Below, piece after piece: positions 1 through 5,816 of a stretch of DNA of 14,645 bases (positions are counted from its first letter, which is position 1; every line of letters begins with the position of its first letter). This DNA comes from Pseudoflavonifractor sp035562355 (GTDB lineage: Bacteria > Bacillota > Clostridia > Oscillospirales > Oscillospiraceae): positions 1 through 14,645 of the forward strand of contig DATMXU010000162.1 of NCBI GenBank assembly GCA_035562355.1, in the 5' to 3' direction. The position numbers and the translations under genes are program-made. The notes beneath the pieces were generated by a model that saw only the letters and a program-made list of their open reading frames with translations, was not told where the DNA came from and did not search any database.

Positions 1-543
1 GGGCCGGACAAGAGCGGGGTGCGGGTCTCCCTCTCCTTCCTGTGCAGCGGTGGGGGGGACAGCACCGCCCTGCTGGACCGGGTAGAGCTTGAGGGCCTGA
101 CCGCCCTTTTCCTCCTCCGGCCCGAGGATCTGGCCGGGAACGAGGCTCTGGTGCGCCGGATGGTCGGCGCGGGCCACGCGGTGGGTCTGGCCGTATCAGG
201 CGCCCCCGCTGAGGTGGAGGCGCAATTGGCTGAGGGAAACCGCCTGTTGTCCCTCATCGCTCACATGAATACCCGTACCGTTTTTCTGGAGGACGGTGGC
301 TCAGCCTCCACCCTGGAGGAGGCGGGCTGGTCGGTCTGGACCGGAAACGTGCAGGCTGCTCCCATCGGCTCGGCCTCAGCATACAGCGCCGCTCTGCTGC
401 GTGCTGTCGACGCCAAGCACTCGACCGCGCGGCTGCTGCTGGACGACAGCACGTTGACCACTACCGCCCTCACCCCGCTGCTGCGCGGTCTGCGGGAGGA
501 GAAGTACTCCATCCGCCTGGCGGTGGGAGGCGAGATAACCTGA
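1..543 (+). CDS. degenerate polysaccharide deacetylase-like (NodB-fold) protein, 5' end missing
   Basis: The reading frame is open from base 1 and ends with TGA at 541-543; a GTG at 19 is available, but the frame continues upstream of it, so the gene probably begins before the window. The visible 180 residues follow the order of a NodB polysaccharide deacetylase: a SLSF strand, a LLDRVE helix, LTALFLL, the NEALVRRMVGAGHAVGL segment, and a final LLLDD strand with GLREEKYSIRLA. The catalytic parts are not there: the TFDDG motif reads SFLCSG, the HxxxH metal site after GHAVG is absent, and the late His before D is replaced. I infer a non-catalytic homologue, or one that binds sugar without hydrolysing acetyl groups. 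It overlaps the next gene by one base (TGATG), so the two are probably translationally coupled. Family assignment is by pattern only. Confidence 0.5.
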   Translation, partial: GPDKSGVRVSLSFLCSGGGDSTALLDRVELEGLTALFLLRPEDLAGNEALVRRMVGAGHAVGLAVSGAPAEVEAQLAEGNRLLSLIAHMNTRTVFLEDGGSASTLEEAGWSVWTGNVQAAPIGSASAYSAALLRAVDAKHSTARLLLDDSTLTTTALTPLLRGLREEKYSIRLAVGGEIT

Positions 544-1700
544 TGCGCAGCGTGTATATGGACAGCGCCTCCACCTCCTTCCCTAAGGCCCCCGGCGTGG
601 GACGGGCCATGGCGGACTGTATCGACGGTGTCGGCGGCAGCGCGGGGCGCGGGGCTTATAGCGGGGCCATCGCCGCCGCGGCGATGGTTCTGGACACCCG
701 GGAGCGGCTCTGCGCCCTGGTAAATGCACCCGAACCCCGGAACGTCCTCTTCACCGCGGGGGCCACCGCCGCCCTCAACCAGCTTTTAAAGGGTCTGCTC
801 CGGCCTGGCGACCGGGTACTGACCTCTCCCCTGGAGCACAACGCCGTCCTCCGCCCCCTCCGCCAGCTGGAGCGGCGGGGCATACGTCTAGGACACCTCC
901 CCTGCGACAGGGCCGGGCATCTGGACCTGGAAACCGCCGACGCCCTTATCACCCCCAGCGCCCGGGCGGTGGTCCTTACCCACGCGTCCAATGTGTCGGG
1001 CGGGGTAATGCCCATCGCTGAGGTGGGGAGGCTCTGCCGGGAGAGAGGCGTCTTCTTTCTGGTGGACGGCGCCCAGACGGCCGGGGTCCTCCCCATCGAC
1101 ATGGCGGCAATGTGCATCGACGGCCTGGCCGTCCCGGGTCATAAGGGTCTCCTGGGTCCCCAGGGCATTGGCGCCCTCCTCGTCACCAATGCCCTGGCGC
1201 ACACCCTTACCCCCTTGATTGCCGGGGGTAAGGGCAGTGCCTCGGACAGTCTGGACATGCCCCCCTCTCTCCCCGACCGTTTTGAGGCGGGCACCCTGAA
1301 TCTCCCCGGTATTTATGGGCTCAACGCCGCCCTGCGATACCTGGAGGCCGAAGGCCCTGCTCTCCGGGACAGGGAGGCCAGGGTCATCCGGCACCTGGTA
1401 GGCCGTATGGCCGAGCTCGAGGAGGACGGTGTGCGCATCTTAGGGTCTGCCGACCCCTTTTCCCCCAGGGCGGGGGTCGTGTCGGTGGACTTTACGGGCA
1501 GGGACAACGGGGAGATCGCCGCCCTTCTTGCGGAGGAGTACGGCATTGCCACCCGCTGCGGCCTCCACTGCACGCCCATGGCCCACAGGACGCTGGGCAC
1601 CTTCCCCCAGGGGGCGGTGCGCTTTTCGATCGGCCCCTTCGTCACCTTCGAGGACGTCGACTATGTGCAGGGCGCGGTATATAGCCTCCTCGCCCGCTGA
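543..1700 (+). CDS. cysteine desulfurase family protein (class V aminotransferase, PLP-dependent)
   Basis: A 385-residue PLP enzyme of full family length. Visible motifs are the N-terminal MDSASTSFPKAP (substrate-side loop of cysteine desulfurases), LTHASNVSG, the cofactor-binding VDGAQTAG, and GHKGLLGPQGIG with the Schiff-base lysine at K201. Near the C-terminus TRCGLHCTPMAH matches the SufS-type R-x-G-x-x-C loop, placing the persulfide-carrying cysteine at C343, with a second Cys at 339. It should remove sulfur (or selenium) from cysteine or selenocysteine in the cytoplasm. The sequence resembles the subfamily typified by Enterococcus EF2568, some members of which sit near selenium genes; no such neighbour is visible here. 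It overlaps the preceding deacetylase-like gene by one base. No iscU, sufB or thiI-like partner is in the window, so the sulfur acceptor is unknown. Confidence 0.9.
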   Translation: MRSVYMDSASTSFPKAPGVGRAMADCIDGVGGSAGRGAYSGAIAAAAMVLDTRERLCALVNAPEPRNVLFTAGATAALNQLLKGLLRPGDRVLTSPLEHNAVLRPLRQLERRGIRLGHLPCDRAGHLDLETADALITPSARAVVLTHASNVSGGVMPIAEVGRLCRERGVFFLVDGAQTAGVLPIDMAAMCIDGLAVPGHKGLLGPQGIGALLVTNALAHTLTPLIAGGKGSASDSLDMPPSLPDRFEAGTLNLPGIYGLNAALRYLEAEGPALRDREARVIRHLVGRMAELEEDGVRILGSADPFSPRAGVVSVDFTGRDNGEIAALLAEEYGIATRCGLHCTPMAHRTLGTFPQGAVRFSIGPFVTFEDVDYVQGAVYSLLAR

Positions 1701-1728
1701 TTCGCGCAAAAAGGGGCATAAAAAGGGG

Positions 1729-1757
1729 TTGAAATCCCGTGTCGGGTATGATATTAT
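1729..1757 (+). promoter_or_regulatory. sigma-A promoter of secG (extended -10)
   Basis: TTGAAA at 1729-1734, a 17-bp spacer, and TATTAT at 1752-1757, preceded by TG at 1749-1750 (extended -10). This predicts transcription start near 1764, some 70 nt before secG. It shows that secG need not depend on the cysteine desulfurase gene upstream. Confidence 0.75.
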
Positions 1758-1773
1758 ATTATTCACGTTTGAT

Positions 1774-1792
1774 AGGCGTTTTGCGCCTTTTT
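1774..1792 (+). other. small hairpin with T-run in the secG leader
   Basis: AGGCG (1774-1778) pairs with CGCCT (1784-1788) across a 5-nt loop and is followed by T1788-T1792. It lies between the predicted transcription start and secG. The stem is short; it could be a weak attenuator, or the end of upstream read-through transcripts, or chance. Confidence 0.35.
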
Positions 1793-1835
1793 CTGTGAAC
1801 CATGCCCCCTGCGGGCTGAAAGGAACGATGAAATT

Positions 1836-2075
1836 ATGAGCATTCCTAAAATCATTCTGACCGTGATCCAGGTGCTGTCCTGTGTCTTCCTCACCGCAGT
1901 GGTCCTGCTCCAGTCCGGCAAGAGCGCCGGTCTCAGCGGCGCGATCGCCGGCGGCATGGATACCTTCATGGCGAAGAACAAGGCCAAGAGCTGGGACGCC
2001 AAGCTGGCCAAGTGGACCAAGTGGGTTGCCATCCTGTTCATGATCCTCACCTTGGCCCTGACCCTGATGAAGTAA
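1836..2075 (+). CDS. secG: preprotein translocase subunit SecG
   Basis: A 79-residue protein, the usual length for Gram-positive SecG. It has two hydrophobic segments (about residues 5-24 and 60-77) separated by the conserved polar stretch LLQSGKSAGLSGAIAGG, the hallmark of SecG. It is the small accessory subunit of the SecYEG channel in the cytoplasmic membrane and helps SecA-driven export. The ribosome site AAAGGA (1819-1824) lies 11 nt from the ATG at 1836, a little far, but only 3 nt from an ATG at 1828, which opens a three-codon frame (ATG AAA TTA TGA) whose stop overlaps the secG start as ATGA. Many Firmicutes carry rnr and smpB after secG; here secG is alone and followed by two terminators. 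Confidence 0.95.
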   Translation: MSIPKIILTVIQVLSCVFLTAVVLLQSGKSAGLSGAIAGGMDTFMAKNKAKSWDAKLAKWTKWVAILFMILTLALTLMK

Positions 2076-2083
2076 AAATCTAC

Positions 2084-2121
2084 GCAAAAGGTCCTGCCGT
2101 CAGCACGGCAGGGCCTTTTGC
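2084..2121 (+). terminator. intrinsic terminator 1 downstream of secG
   Basis: A 17-bp stem (2084-2100 with 2105-2121, one G-T pair) around the 4-nt loop CAGC, with AAAAGG and CCTTTT at the base. It begins 8 nt after the secG stop. The A/T tracts inside the stem would let it work in both directions. Confidence 0.85.
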
Positions 2122-2150
2122 TTTGCATAAAGGCCCCTTCGACAGGCTGG

Positions 2151-2182
2151 ACGCCCCGCTCCACACGAGCGGGGCGTTTTTT
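2151..2182 (+). terminator. intrinsic terminator 2, strong GC hairpin with T6
   Basis: An 11-bp stem ACGCCCCGCTC/GAGCGGGGCGT (2151-2161 with 2167-2177), loop CACAC, then six T (2177-2182) and another T-rich stretch soon after. It is a textbook rho-independent terminator in tandem with the preceding one, isolating the regulatory region of the PTS operon from read-through. Confidence 0.9.
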
Positions 2183-2342
2183 CGCCCTTTTTCGGCCACC
2201 CCCAGCGCCACATATACACTGTTTAGATAGACTGCAACACAAAATCCGCTGACGCGCCCCCTATGCCCCTATACACTTCGCCTCTCCTCAACCCCAAAAT
2301 ATATACACTGGCCGGTTCAACCCGACCGCTCCGCCCGACGTG

Positions 2343-2396
2343 ACTGTATGAGGTGCACAAAACGCCGTGCATTTTCTCTACAAAACGCCATACAGT
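2343..2396. repeat. nested inverted and direct repeats in the regulatory region
   Basis: ACTGTATG (2343-2350) and CATACAGT (2389-2396) are perfect 8-bp inverted copies. Between them ACAAAACGCC occurs twice (2357-2366, 2380-2389), 23 bp apart, about two helical turns. The first copy is framed by TGCAC and GTGCA (2354-2358, 2367-2371), an inverted repeat with 8 bp between its arms. They could be binding sites of a dimeric regulator or an RNA hairpin; the function is not known. Confidence 0.45.
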
Positions 2397-2435
2397 GTCG
2401 CCTTCTTAAGGGGCCGGAGCATATACATCGCCGCT

Positions 2436-2464
2436 TTGACCTTTTCACGAAGAACGTGTATGGT
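2436..2464 (+). promoter_or_regulatory. putative sigma-A promoter of the PTS operon
   Basis: TTGACC (2436-2441), a 17-bp spacer and TATGGT (2459-2464) fit a housekeeping promoter with a weak -10, as expected for an activated or repressed gene. Transcription would start near 2471, giving a leader of about 38 nt that contains CAGTGTATAT and the ribosome site. Confidence 0.5.
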
Positions 2465-2508
2465 AAACACATCGGCACCAGTGTATATTCTCTTTGGAGG
2501 TGTTCTGT

Positions 2509-5118
2509 ATGAAAACCAACAGAGAGCAGATTTACGACTTTATCCAGCTCCACTGCTCCACGCCCGGGGGCGAGGGGGTATCCACGCAATACCTCGCCAA
2601 GGCGCTGGGCATCCAGCGGACCAATGTGAGCAGCATCCTCAACGCCCTGGTGGACGAGGGAAAGGTCGCCAAAAAGAGCGGCCGCCCGGTGCTCTACTAC
2701 ATCGCTCAGGAGGGGGAGGCGGCCGACGCCTTCCGGAACCTGATCGGCTGGGATGGAAGCCTGCGGCGGGCGGTGCAGCTGGCTAAGGCCGCGGTGCTCT
2801 ACCCCCAGCGAAGCCTGGATATCCTGATCTCCGGCGAGAACGGCGTGGGGAAGAGTTTCCTCTCTCAGGTCATTCACCGGTTTGCACTGGAGAGCGAGGT
2901 CCTGGGCGCCGACGCGCCCCTCCTCACCTTCAACTGCCGGGACTACCAGGGGGATGAGACCCGGGCCGCCCGGGAGCTCTTCGGCGGGGAGGCAGAGTCC
3001 GGGCTTTTCGAGGCCGGGCCGGGGGTGCTCCTCATCGACAACGCCCACCTGCTGTCCGTCCGACTGAGGAGCCTCATCTACGACCGGCTGGACCCCGCCA
3101 AGCGGCCTGCCGGGGAAAAGCGGGCGGAGGAGCCCATGATCATCGTCACCTGCGACAGCGCGAACCGGGAGCTGATCGCCGAGCTCGAGCGGCGGCTGCC
3201 CGTGTCCATCGCCCTGCCCAATCTGGCCGAGCGCCCCCTGCGGGAGCGGCTGGAGTTGATCGAGCGGTTTTTTATTCTGGAGTCGGCCCGGGCCAAGCGC
3301 CGGTTTCTCGTGGAGGGGGAGCTGCTGCGCTGCCTGCTCCTCTACGACTGCCCCTACAACCTGATCCGGCTCAAGGGCGACATCAAGCTGGGCTGCGCCA
3401 ACGCCTACGTGCGCGAGCGCAGCGGCGGCAAGCCCCTGCACCTGTACATGAGCGACTTCTCCAACGACATCCGCAAGGGTTTTCTCAACTATGCCAAGTA
3501 CCGGGACGAGGTGGAGAGCATCGTCCCCGCCGGATACGCCTTCGATTTTAATCAGGACACGGTGGCTATGGCCCCCATGGACCGGGAAAAGCTGGGTACC
3601 GCCACCATGTACGACGATATGGACCGCAAGTTCCAGGAGCTGGTCAGCATGGGACTTGGGGAAGAGGACATCGGGGCCATGATGAACGCGGCGGTGGCCG
3701 CCCTCTTTGACCAGTACCGCCGCAGCGTCCTCTCCCAGGTGGTGAACCGGGAGCAGCTCTCCCGCCTGGTGGACGGGCGCATCATCACTCTGGTAGAGGA
3801 TTTCGTCAACACCGCGCAGATCAAGACCGGTCAGGCTCTGCCGCCCTCGGTGGTGTACGGCCTGTGTCTCCATATCCAGGGCCTTCTGGACGGAAAGCAG
3901 CGGGACCGGCGGCTCACCGCCGACCGGTTCAAGGAAGTGGTGGAACACAACAGGGCGGAGTACTCCCTCGCCCTCCAGCTCGCCGCAGGGGTGGAACAGG
4001 AGCTGAGCCTCCACCTCTCTACCGACGAGGTCGCCTTTCTCACTCTGTTCATCGCCAGCCATCCTGCGGCTGAGGACGTGTCCACCAGCCCCACCCTTTT
4101 GTTCCTCTACCACGGGGATGGGGTGGCCGCCGCTCTGGCCCGGACAGTGGAGGCCATCGTCCACGGCGGCAATGTCTTCGCCTGCGACGTGCCCTTCGAC
4201 CAGCACAATCAGGATACCTATGCCGCCGTGAAGACGGCGGTGGAGCGGGCCGACCGGGGCGGCGGGGTGCTGGCGGTCTACGACATGTCCATGCTGGGCG
4301 ACATGCTGCGCGTCATCTCCCTGGAGACAGGGGTGGAAATCCGCTGGGTCCGGTTCCCTATCACCAATCTTGGCATCGAGTGGGCCCGGCAGTCCGGTCT
4401 CACCGGCGGATTGAACACCCTACATAAAAACGTGCTGGACTCCCTGGCCGAGCTGCGCCGCCCGGTATGGCGGGTCATCGTCACCCTCTGCGCCACCGGG
4501 GTGGGCGGGGCGGACCAGGTAAAGCAGTACGTAGAGCAGTTCGGCGAGCTGGATGAGGATATGCGGGTCATTCCCCTGGGCTTTTCCGACCATGAGCTGC
4601 TGCGGGAGATGCTGATGCAGGTCATGGAGAACGGCGTGGTCCAGTGCCTCATCGGCCCCGTGGATCCCCACATCATGGGCCTGCCCTTCATCCCGCTGAC
4701 CGAGCTCTTCGGCGCGGCGCCAGACAAGGTGCCCTCCATCATCCGCCTTAAAAAGCTGGAGCGCAGCCGCATCGACTTCGCGGAGGTCTATAACTACCTG
4801 GAGGACCACCTGGAGCACGTGGACATGACAAAGCTCAAAAGCCTCCTCCCGGCGGCCATCGGGCAGATCAACTCGGACCTGACCGAGCTGGCCCTGGATA
4901 CCGAGATCGGCCTGTTCCTCCACATCGCGTGCAGCATCAACCGAATGGTGGGCAAAGAGCCGCAGCCCAAGAATTTAAACCGCGAGGCTATCATTAAGGC
5001 AAACTCCGCCGACTATAAGGCGGTTCTGCGCATCCTCAAACCGCTGGAAAAAGCGTTCAACGTGGTCTTCAACGACGACGAGCTTGCCACTATGATTACC
5101 ATCATCCGCAGGATTTGA
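2509..5118 (+). CDS. LevR-family PTS-controlled transcriptional regulator lacking the sigma-54 GAFTGA loop
   Basis: The ATG at 2509 has GGAGG (2496-2500) 8 nt upstream; an in-frame TTG at 2494 lies on top of that site and is unlikely. The 869-residue product has the LevR layout: N-terminal HTH (about 5-70), AAA+ domain (about 80-320; Walker A GENGVGKS 109-116, Walker B VLLIDN 173-178), PRD1 (about 410-518, H455), EIIA-Man-like domain (about 527-640, H535 in YHGDG), an EIIB-like segment (about 655-745) and PRD2 (about 755-868, H805). In LevR, phosphorylation of the EIIA-like domain and of PRD2 acts antagonistically. Oddity: ELFG is followed directly by GEAESGLFEAG, so about ten residues holding GAFTGA are gone, and the Walker B acid pair is DN, not DE. 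I infer a regulator that still senses PTS state but does not remodel sigma-54 polymerase. It heads the operon it probably controls. Confidence 0.88.
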   Translation: MKTNREQIYDFIQLHCSTPGGEGVSTQYLAKALGIQRTNVSSILNALVDEGKVAKKSGRPVLYYIAQEGEAADAFRNLIGWDGSLRRAVQLAKAAVLYPQRSLDILISGENGVGKSFLSQVIHRFALESEVLGADAPLLTFNCRDYQGDETRAARELFGGEAESGLFEAGPGVLLIDNAHLLSVRLRSLIYDRLDPAKRPAGEKRAEEPMIIVTCDSANRELIAELERRLPVSIALPNLAERPLRERLELIERFFILESARAKRRFLVEGELLRCLLLYDCPYNLIRLKGDIKLGCANAYVRERSGGKPLHLYMSDFSNDIRKGFLNYAKYRDEVESIVPAGYAFDFNQDTVAMAPMDREKLGTATMYDDMDRKFQELVSMGLGEEDIGAMMNAAVAALFDQYRRSVLSQVVNREQLSRLVDGRIITLVEDFVNTAQIKTGQALPPSVVYGLCLHIQGLLDGKQRDRRLTADRFKEVVEHNRAEYSLALQLAAGVEQELSLHLSTDEVAFLTLFIASHPAAEDVSTSPTLLFLYHGDGVAAALARTVEAIVHGGNVFACDVPFDQHNQDTYAAVKTAVERADRGGGVLAVYDMSMLGDMLRVISLETGVEIRWVRFPITNLGIEWARQSGLTGGLNTLHKNVLDSLAELRRPVWRVIVTLCATGVGGADQVKQYVEQFGELDEDMRVIPLGFSDHELLREMLMQVMENGVVQCLIGPVDPHIMGLPFIPLTELFGAAPDKVPSIIRLKKLERSRIDFAEVYNYLEDHLEHVDMTKLKSLLPAAIGQINSDLTELALDTEIGLFLHIACSINRMVGKEPQPKNLNREAIIKANSADYKAVLRILKPLEKAFNVVFNDDELATMITIIRRI

Positions 5119-5133
5119 AAGGAGCAGGGATAT

Positions 5134-5457
5134 ATGATCCAGGACGAGGAACTACAGGAGATCGCCATGACTATCATCGCCAACGCGGGCGCCTCCAAGG
5201 GAGCCTCCTTTGGGGCGCTGGAGGAGGCCCGGGCGGGGCGGTATGACAAGGCCGAATCCCTTTTGAAGGAGGCCGACGCCGCCCTGGCGGAGACCCAGCG
5301 CTCCCACCGGGCGCTTTTGCAGATGGATGCGCTGGGCAGGGTGCCCCAGGTGGACATCCTTCTCTCCCACTGCCAGGACCATTTCATGATGGCGACTCTG
5401 GCCCGCGACCTTGTGACCGAGCTGGTGCGTATGTACCGGCTGATCAATCGTAACTAA
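5134..5457 (+). CDS. PTS lactose/cellobiose-family EIIA component
   Basis: A 107-residue cytoplasmic phosphocarrier of the normal family length, all-helical in character. The signature ILLSHCQDHFMMATLARDL matches the HAQDHLMT motif of Lac-type EIIA; H79 is the phosphate-accepting histidine, D82 the metal-binding aspartate of the trimer core, and H83 follows. It takes phosphate from HPr and passes it to EIIB. The ribosome site AAGGAG lies 9 nt before the ATG and the gap from the regulator is 15 nt, so they share a transcript. Family (Lac) is certain; the sugar is inferred from the GH1 enzyme further down to be a beta-glucoside such as cellobiose. Confidence 0.95.
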   Translation: MIQDEELQEIAMTIIANAGASKGASFGALEEARAGRYDKAESLLKEADAALAETQRSHRALLQMDALGRVPQVDILLSHCQDHFMMATLARDLVTELVRMYRLINRN

Positions 5458-5479
5458 GTTTCAGAAAGGGGGGTACCAA

Positions 5480-5779
5480 ATGAAAATTCTGCTGATCTGC
5501 GCCGGAGGTATGTCCACAAGCATCCTGATGAAAAAGCTCCAGAAGTACTCGGACGAGAATGGTATGGGTCTGGAGGAGATCGTGGCCCGGGGCATGGGGG
5601 ACTATGACGACATCTACCGTGACTACGACGTGATCCTCCTGGGGCCCCAGATCTCCTACAAAAAGGCCGACATCCAAAAGGACACCGGCAAACCCGTCGA
5701 CTCCATCGCGCCCTACGACTACGCCATTGGCAACGCGCAAAGCATCTTTAAGCAGGTCAACGTGCTCCTCGGCAAGTAA
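5480..5779 (+). CDS. PTS lactose/cellobiose-family EIIB component
   Basis: A 99-residue protein starting MKILLICAGGMSTSILM, the CxxGxSTS phosphocysteine loop of Lac-type EIIB with C7 as the phosphate carrier. The rest has the alternating strands and helices of the family (VILLGPQISYKKADI) and the usual length. It transfers phosphate from EIIA H79 to the incoming sugar bound by EIIC. A very strong ribosome site (AAAGGGGGG) precedes the ATG, 22 nt after EIIA. As EIIB is a free-standing protein, it is also the natural candidate for phosphorylating PRD2 of the regulator, as LevE does in Bacillus; that link is inferred. Confidence 0.95.
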   Translation: MKILLICAGGMSTSILMKKLQKYSDENGMGLEEIVARGMGDYDDIYRDYDVILLGPQISYKKADIQKDTGKPVDSIAPYDYAIGNAQSIFKQVNVLLGK

Positions 5780-5816
5780 GAACAGGAAAATGAAAGCAGG
5801 AAAGGAATGGTAATGT

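Larger units (their letters stand above)
2212..2488. repeat. ATATACACTG motif family, candidate operator sites
   Basis: Exact copies lie at 2212-2221 and 2301-2310 (+) and 2479-2488 (inverted). Shorter relatives are TATACACT at 2270-2277, ATATACAT at 2421-2428 and GTGTAT at 2456-2461. The inverted copy sits just downstream of the predicted transcription start, where a repressor would block the promoter; the upstream copies would suit activation or looping. Assigning them to the LevR-like protein is inference from position alone. Confidence 0.5.
2183..2508 (+). promoter_or_regulatory. AT-richer regulatory region upstream of the PTS operon
   Basis: This 326-bp stretch holds no gene that I can support. 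It is clearly more AT-rich than its surroundings. It contains nine copies of the pentamer TGTAT or its complement ATACA (starting at 2214, 2271, 2303, 2345, 2390, 2423, 2457, 2482 and 2506). Two are identical decamers ATATACACTG (2212-2221, 2301-2310) and one is the exact inverted decamer CAGTGTATAT (2479-2488). It also contains inverted and direct repeats listed separately. I see no -24/-12 sigma-54 promoter. The likely role is a multi-site operator and promoter for the regulator gene that follows. Confidence 0.6.

Noticed and set aside
1708..1728. direct repeat AAAAAGGGG (1708-1716 and 1720-1728) after the cysteine desulfurase gene
   Set aside because: Short, purine-rich and without a hairpin; it is not a terminator and may be chance.
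2207..2490. CRISPR-like array from the repeated ATATACACTG units
   Set aside because: The repeats are only 10 bp, irregularly spaced and in both orientations; no cas genes are present.
2183..2508. sigma-54 (-24/-12) promoter before the LevR-type regulator
   Set aside because: I looked for TGGCAC-N5-TTGC-like spacing because LevR proteins usually work with sigma-54; GGCAC occurs at 2474-2478 but no TTGC-type -12 element follows at the proper distance.
2317..4206. 629-codon open frame on the minus strand
   Set aside because: It lies wholly antisense to the regulator gene, has low-complexity His/Gly/Val/Leu-rich sequence with no motif, and arises from GC-biased codon positions of the real gene.
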